Below, one piece after another: positions 59,873-64,000 of a stretch of DNA of 64,000 nt. The stretch is from positions 186,001-250,000 of the forward strand of contig MKTZ01000001.1 of the NCBI GenBank assembly GCA_001898505.1. Direction: 5' to 3'. A program made the translations under genes and the position numbers. The notes under the pieces are model-generated. The model was not told where the DNA came from. It was given only the letters and a program-made list of their open reading frames with translations, and made no database searches. Position 1 is the stretch's first letter, and each line of letters opens with the position of its first letter. Origin of the DNA: Sphingobacteriales bacterium 50-39. GTDB lineage: Bacteria; Bacteroidota; Bacteroidia; Chitinophagales; Chitinophagaceae.

Positions 59873-60663
59873 TGTATTCCCGCCTGCAGATAGCCCGGAA
59901 ATATATTCGTTATTATCTCACTGCTAAGAATGGGAGGGGGCATGGGGTCCATTCGCCTTTTGTTTATGACTTCATCCGAAATGTATTGAATGACCGGCGG
60001 CGGCCTGCTGTCTGGGACCGGATAGAATTGCTGCGTGCGCAGCTGTTAAAAGACGAGACGTGGCTGGAGGTGGAGGATATGGGGGCGGGTTCGTCGGTGG
60101 CGAAGGGGCGGCAGCGCCAGGTGAGGGAGATTGCGCGGCATGCGGCAAAGCCGGCGAAGCTGGGACAGCTGCTTTTCAGGATCGCGCGGTATTATCAGCG
60201 TGAGCGGGTAGTGGAACTGGGGACCTCCCTTGGGCTTTCGACGGCCTATTTGGGGAGTGGGGCGGCGAGTGTATGGACGATAGAAGGGGCTTCTGCGATA
60301 GCGGCGGTAGCTGCCCGAAATTTCCAGGACCTGGGGCTGGGCGGTGTCGAACTTGTCGTAGGTAATTTTGACGAACTGTTGGATGGGGTGCTGGATCGTG
60401 CCGGGAGTGTGGACCTCGCCTTTATAGATGGCAATCACCGGCTGGAACCTACATTACGTTATTTTCATGCGCTGATGGAGCGGTGTGCGCCGGGGGCGAT
60501 ACTCATTTTTGACGATATCCACTGGAGTGAGGAAATGGAGGAGGCCTGGGGAAAGATACAGCGTGATCCGCGGGTATATATGACCATCGATCTTTTTTTT
60601 ATCGGATTGGTGGTCTTTCGTGAGGAATTTAAGGTGAAGCAGCATTTCAGCATACGGTTTTGA
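59872..60663 (+). CDS. Class I SAM methyltransferase, O-MT-like
   Basis: 263 residues starting at the ATG inside the folA stop (59872). The N-terminus (KYIRYYLTAKNGRGHGVHSPFVYDF) is typical of a Bacteroidota subgroup. A SAM-binding domain follows: VVELGTSLGLSTAYL (about 107-121), DLAFIDGNHR near 180 and ILIFDDIHW near 205. The arrangement recalls catechol-O-methyltransferase-like enzymes. Substrate unknown. Cotranscription with thyA-folA makes a role in folate or nucleotide metabolism conceivable, though untested. Confidence 0.88.
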   Translation: MYSRLQIARKYIRYYLTAKNGRGHGVHSPFVYDFIRNVLNDRRRPAVWDRIELLRAQLLKDETWLEVEDMGAGSSVAKGRQRQVREIARHAAKPAKLGQLLFRIARYYQRERVVELGTSLGLSTAYLGSGAASVWTIEGASAIAAVAARNFQDLGLGGVELVVGNFDELLDGVLDRAGSVDLAFIDGNHRLEPTLRYFHALMERCAPGAILIFDDIHWSEEMEEAWGKIQRDPRVYMTIDLFFIGLVVFREEFKVKQHFSIRF

Positions 60664-60694
60664 CGGGTAGGGGATTTTGTGTAACTTATGATCC

Positions 60695-61810
60695 ATGATC
60701 ATTGGCGTACTCAAGGAACCGGCATTTGAATCAAGAGTTTCGTTATTGGCAGAAGCTGTGACAGCCCTGGTAAAGAAGAAGGTCGAGGTTTGGGTGGAGG
60801 CGGGAGCTGGTATAAGCGCTTATTGCGGAGATGACGATTATAGCAAGGCGGGAGCGAGCATCCGAAGCCGGGGGGATGTGCTCGGGGGTGCGGACATACT
60901 TCTCTCCATACACTACAACGATATTCCCGGCACGCTGGAACATAAGGTCCTCATTGGCGTCTATCAACCTTTATATAATTCCGCGCATTTAGCGGTATGG
61001 GCCAAACAGCATATAACCAGCTTCAGCCTGGACATGCTGCCTCGTACCACCCGTGCGCAAAGCATGGATGTATTGAGCTCACAGGCGAATATTGCCGGCT
61101 ATAAGGCGATCCTGCTGGCTGCGGGGTTGTCTCCCCATTATTTCCCCATGATGATGACGGCAGCGGGAAGCATCGCGCCTGCCAAGGTCCTGATATTAGG
61201 CGCCGGAGTGGCGGGTTTGCAGGCTATTGCCACGGCCCGGCGGCTGGGAGCTGTCGTGGAGGTCTTTGATACCCGGCCTGCTGTGAAAGAGGAGGTAATG
61301 AGCCTGGGTGGAAAGTTCATAGAGGTGGAAGGAGCCGCAGATGTATCGAGGGCGGGTGGCTACGCGGTGGAGCAATCGGAAGATTTCCTGCAAAGACAGC
61401 AACAAAAGATCGCTGAAAGCATTGCCCGGGCGGATATCGTCGTTGCGACTGCGCAGATACCGGGCAACCGGGCCCCACTGCTGGTGACGAGCGCCATGAT
61501 AGCCGTCATGCGGAAAGGATCTGTCATCATCGACCTGGCTGCTGCCACGGGAGGGAATACGGAAGTGACGAGGAATAATGAAACGGTGTTCCATAAAGGA
61601 GTGATCGTTGTGGGGAATTCGGCGCTGCCTGCTACGATGCCGTATGATGCCAGCAAGCTATATGGGAAGAATGTGTCGAACTTCTTACAACTGATCATTG
61701 GTAAAGAAGGAGACTTGAATTTCGGGGACGAGCTGGTGAAGGGCTGTTGTATTACCCATGATGGAAAGGTGGTACATGAAAAAGTAAAAGACATCATAAA
61801 AAACGGGTGA
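60695..61810 (+). CDS. pntAA: Proton-translocating NAD(P) transhydrogenase, alpha subunit part 1
   Basis: 371 residues containing the NAD(H)-binding domain I of the enzyme that couples hydride transfer from NADH to NADP+ to proton flow. GAGVAGLQAIATARRLGA (about 168-185) is the dinucleotide fold, and RAQSMDVLSSQANIAGYKA and EDFLQRQQQK are family landmarks. The alpha chain is split: this part lacks the membrane helices, which are in the next gene, one bp after the stop. This split three-gene arrangement is known from Rhodospirillum-type transhydrogenases. Confidence 0.96.
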   Translation: MIIGVLKEPAFESRVSLLAEAVTALVKKKVEVWVEAGAGISAYCGDDDYSKAGASIRSRGDVLGGADILLSIHYNDIPGTLEHKVLIGVYQPLYNSAHLAVWAKQHITSFSLDMLPRTTRAQSMDVLSSQANIAGYKAILLAAGLSPHYFPMMMTAAGSIAPAKVLILGAGVAGLQAIATARRLGAVVEVFDTRPAVKEEVMSLGGKFIEVEGAADVSRAGGYAVEQSEDFLQRQQQKIAESIARADIVVATAQIPGNRAPLLVTSAMIAVMRKGSVIIDLAAATGGNTEVTRNNETVFHKGVIVVGNSALPATMPYDASKLYGKNVSNFLQLIIGKEGDLNFGDELVKGCCITHDGKVVHEKVKDIIKNG

Positions 61811-61811
61811 T

Positions 61812-62120
61812 ATGGAGAGTATATTGAATTGGATCGGCGTGCACCAGCAAATGATCTATATCGTGATCCTCATGATCTTTTTGGGCATCGAGGTGATCGG
61901 CCGGGTGCCGGCGGTGCTGCATACGCCTCTTATGAGCGGGGCCAATGCCATTCACGGTGTGGTGATCATCGGGGCCATCATCGTCATGGGCAAGGCGGAC
62001 CCACACAATTATGTGGCCCTTGGATTGGGCTTTCTGGCGGTGGTGCTGGGTACCCTGAATGTGGTGGGAGGCTTTGTGGTGACGGACAGGATGCTGGAAA
62101 TGTTTAAGAAACGGAAGTAA
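61812..62120 (+). CDS. pntAB: NAD(P) transhydrogenase, alpha subunit part 2
   Basis: 102 residues with three to four transmembrane helices (about 14-32, 42-62, 70-90). The motif LMSGANAIHGVVIIGAI is typical of the membrane part of the alpha chain. The ATG follows the pntAA stop at once, and the beta-subunit gene starts 28 bp after this one. With the beta subunit it makes the proton pathway. Confidence 0.95.
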   Translation: MESILNWIGVHQQMIYIVILMIFLGIEVIGRVPAVLHTPLMSGANAIHGVVIIGAIIVMGKADPHNYVALGLGFLAVVLGTLNVVGGFVVTDRMLEMFKKRK

Positions 62121-62148
62121 AATATTATTGCGGCAGTAAAATGCAATT

Positions 62149-63711
62149 ATGGGAAGCCTGCTCACCATTTGTTATCTCATAGCGTCTGTGACCTTTATTC
62201 TTGGGTTGAAGATGTTGTCGAATCCGGCCACTGCCAGGCGAGGCAATCTTATTGCAGCGGGTGGGATGACGCTGGCGATCATCGGCACCATTTTTCTTTA
62301 TGAAGAGGGTGGGGTGTATCTGCATAATTACGGATGGATATTCTCGGGTATTGTCATTGGGGGGATAGCGGGAACCTTTGCGGCCCGGAAGGTGCAGATG
62401 ACGGCCATGCCGGAGATGGTGAGTCTTTTTAACGGGATGGGGGGAGCGTGTGCGGCCTTGATCTCGATAGTGGAGTTTGGGAGGCTGCGGCAGGGGCCTT
62501 TTTTAAGCGGGGGATGGACTGAATATCCGCCGCTGTCGGCTCTGGGAGATACTGGTGAAAAATTTCATTTGCAGATAGGCGTACCTGTTGGAGAGCTCTT
62601 GATCATCTTGCTGGGCGTGATCATCGGATCCGTCAGCTGTGCGGGTAGTGTCGTTGCGTGGGGCAAGCTGAATGGCCGGATAAAGGATATTAGGTTCAAG
62701 GGCCAGCATATCATCAACCTGGGGTTGCTGCTGGTGGTATTGGTATTGGCCGGGTATGTGCTTGTGGTCGTGAAACAGCTGCCGGACATCGAGATCGATC
62801 CGGGGCACGTATGGTTGTCGGTGTCGCAAGCTGCCAATGCGCCGCTGCCTGTTGTTGTCCGGGTGTTGTTCTATGTCGTCTGCGTCTTGTCGGTGGTATA
62901 TGGTGTGTTCTTCGTGCTGCCTGTCGGAGGTGCGGATATGCCGGTGGTCATCTCGCTGTTGAACTCTTTTACGGGTGTGGCGGCGGCTTGCGGGGGATTC
63001 CTTTATGACAACAAGGCGATGTTGACGGGAGGGATACTGGTAGGTGCGGCGGGGACGCTGTTGACGATATTGATGTGCCGGGCGATGAACCGGAGTCTTC
63101 GGAATGTATTGATCGGCTCCTTCGGAGGCGGGCTGGCGGGGGGCGCGACGTCGATGGGGGGTGAGCGGAAGGAGCAGGGCAGCTATAAAGAAATTTCCAT
63201 CAGCGATGCGGCGATGGTGATGAGCTATGCGCATAAGGTGATGATCGTGCCGGGCTATGGGCTGGCGGTGGCGCAGGCGCAGCATGCCTGTCATGAGCTG
63301 GAAAAGCTGCTGACGGAAAAAGGGGTGGAGGTGAAGTATGCCATTCACCCTGTGGCGGGGCGGATGCCGGGGCATATGAATGTGCTGCTGGCGGAGGCGG
63401 ATGTGAGCTATGACAATCTTTTGGAAATGGAGCAGGCCAATGAGCAATTCCCTTCGACGGATGTGGTAGTGGTGCTTGGAGCGAATGATGTCGTCAATCC
63501 TGCCGCGAAGACGGATCCTTCATCTCCCATCTATGGGATGCCGATACTCGATGTGGAGGCGGCCAAGACCTGTATCGTCAATAAACGCAGCATGAAACCG
63601 GGCTATGCGGGGATCGAGAACGAGCTTTTCTTCCGTCCCAGGACTTCCATGTTATTTGGGGATGCCAAGAGGGTATTGCAGGACCTGATCTCGGAAATCA
63701 AGCGTATTTAA
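62149..63711 (+). CDS. pntB: NAD(P) transhydrogenase, beta subunit
   Basis: 520 residues: about nine transmembrane helices (first 300 residues) and a C-terminal NADP(H)-binding domain (domain III; ISDAAMVMSYAHKVMIVPGYGLAVAQ, KYAIHPVAGRMPGHMNVLLAEA, VVLGANDVVNP). It is longer than the roughly 460-residue E. coli PntB because two loops between helices are longer, one around residues 105-135 and one around 205-230. Start ATG at 62149. It produces the NADPH that DHFR and other steps just upstream may use. Confidence 0.96.
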   Translation: MGSLLTICYLIASVTFILGLKMLSNPATARRGNLIAAGGMTLAIIGTIFLYEEGGVYLHNYGWIFSGIVIGGIAGTFAARKVQMTAMPEMVSLFNGMGGACAALISIVEFGRLRQGPFLSGGWTEYPPLSALGDTGEKFHLQIGVPVGELLIILLGVIIGSVSCAGSVVAWGKLNGRIKDIRFKGQHIINLGLLLVVLVLAGYVLVVVKQLPDIEIDPGHVWLSVSQAANAPLPVVVRVLFYVVCVLSVVYGVFFVLPVGGADMPVVISLLNSFTGVAAACGGFLYDNKAMLTGGILVGAAGTLLTILMCRAMNRSLRNVLIGSFGGGLAGGATSMGGERKEQGSYKEISISDAAMVMSYAHKVMIVPGYGLAVAQAQHACHELEKLLTEKGVEVKYAIHPVAGRMPGHMNVLLAEADVSYDNLLEMEQANEQFPSTDVVVVLGANDVVNPAAKTDPSSPIYGMPILDVEAAKTCIVNKRSMKPGYAGIENELFFRPRTSMLFGDAKRVLQDLISEIKRI

Positions 63712-63715
63712 TCGG

Positions 63716-64000
63716 ATGTACATGCAGAAAAGAAAATTTACGACGCCTTTTTGGTGGATGCTGGTCCTGGGGATCATCGCCTGTACCATATCGACAGGGA
63801 TACTATATTTTTTGGTGGCGAAAGGCTATCCGATGAGCTGGCTGACCAGGCTGAGCCTGTTCTATCTTCCGGTGATCATGTTTGTCGAGGCAGTGATGTA
63901 CTGGACCATACGGAAGCGGATCAACTATCGCAGGGATGCGTGGAACCATCTCCTTTTATTCACCGGGGCCTATGTGCTTAATTATATTGTGAGGATACTG
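63716..64000 (+). CDS. Membrane protein, 3' partial
   Basis: The reading frame starts with ATG at 63716 or 63722, 4-10 bp after the pntB stop, and runs past the end of the window. The 93-95 residues seen contain three hydrophobic helices (about 11-32, 45-64, 79-95) separated by basic loops (KRKF, RKRINYRRD). No family is recognised from this part. The close spacing suggests that it belongs to the pnt transcript. Confidence 0.7.
   Translation, partial: MYMQKRKFTTPFWWMLVLGIIACTISTGILYFLVAKGYPMSWLTRLSLFYLPVIMFVEAVMYWTIRKRINYRRDAWNHLLLFTGAYVLNYIVRIL

Overview
The window looks like ordinary, densely packed chromosome of a Bacteroidota bacterium, most likely a member of the Chitinophagaceae (inference from gene content; no database was searched). 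Supporting signs are promoters of the Bacteroidota type (TTG, then TAnnTTTG), a DUF4954 gene joined to glmS, a long plant/cyanobacterium-like IspH, a LuxC-like acyl-CoA reductase beside a dicluster ferredoxin, DUF2807/GIN proteins, many lipoproteins, a TonB-dependent receptor and a GH18 chitinase. No insertion sequence, prophage, integrase, CRISPR array or rRNA was found.

Layout. 1-3.5 kb: a four-gene envelope operon of unrecognised function (cut by the window start). 3.5-12.1 kb: ispH, a GH13 enzyme, HtrA, LuxC-like reductase/ferredoxin, a hairpin-rich intergenic stretch, then ddl, a PASTA protein and a rhodanese. 12.1-17 kb: an S9 peptidase and a TonB-dependent receptor led by a TPP riboswitch, which makes it a probable thiamine transporter. 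17-19.2 kb: three tandem DUF2807 paralogues. 19.2-22.2 kb: a di-haem cytochrome/Rieske/porin operon. 22.3-27.7 kb: lipoprotein, zinc ribbon, a decayed gene, a methyltransferase/Crp-family regulator/membrane protein operon and two cytochromes c. 27.8-31.2 kb: initiator tRNA, an intramembrane HExxH protein, era, der. 31.2-40.4 kb: DUF4954-glmS, a Gly/Tyr-rich exported protein, mgtE with a DPP-IV-like peptidase, a SET protein. 40.4-48 kb: an ECF sigma factor overlapping an unusual transmembrane-linker-barrel protein, DUF4403/GH18 chitinase, a small ABC module and a Tat-exported NIF3 protein. 48-58.4 kb: aconitase, PspC, AraC regulator, a candidate small RNA, kdsA, threonine dehydrogenase, TlpA-like thioredoxins and a pair of unknown paralogues. 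58.5-64 kb: thyA-folA-methyltransferase and a three-gene proton-translocating transhydrogenase.

How the genes work together. Several groups are clear: ThyA with DHFR (thymidylate and folate), PntAA/AB/B (NADPH supply), Ddl plus PASTA protein and GlmS plus KdsA (cell envelope precursors), Era plus Der (ribosome assembly), and the riboswitch-controlled receptor (vitamin B1 uptake).

The least expected observation is a family of imperfect dispersed hairpin elements in intergenic DNA (about 9.45, 42.7, 47.05 and 52.2 kb, with half-copies near 6.07 and 54.2 kb). The stem arms differ completely between copies but stay complementary, while the loop (around GAAAATAGC) and a downstream ATGTCTG are kept. 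One copy lies inside a candidate small RNA with a good promoter and a T-tract. Two genes appear frameshifted (23.3-23.9 kb and 56.3-57.6 kb). All start-site choices and functions come from reading the sequence alone.
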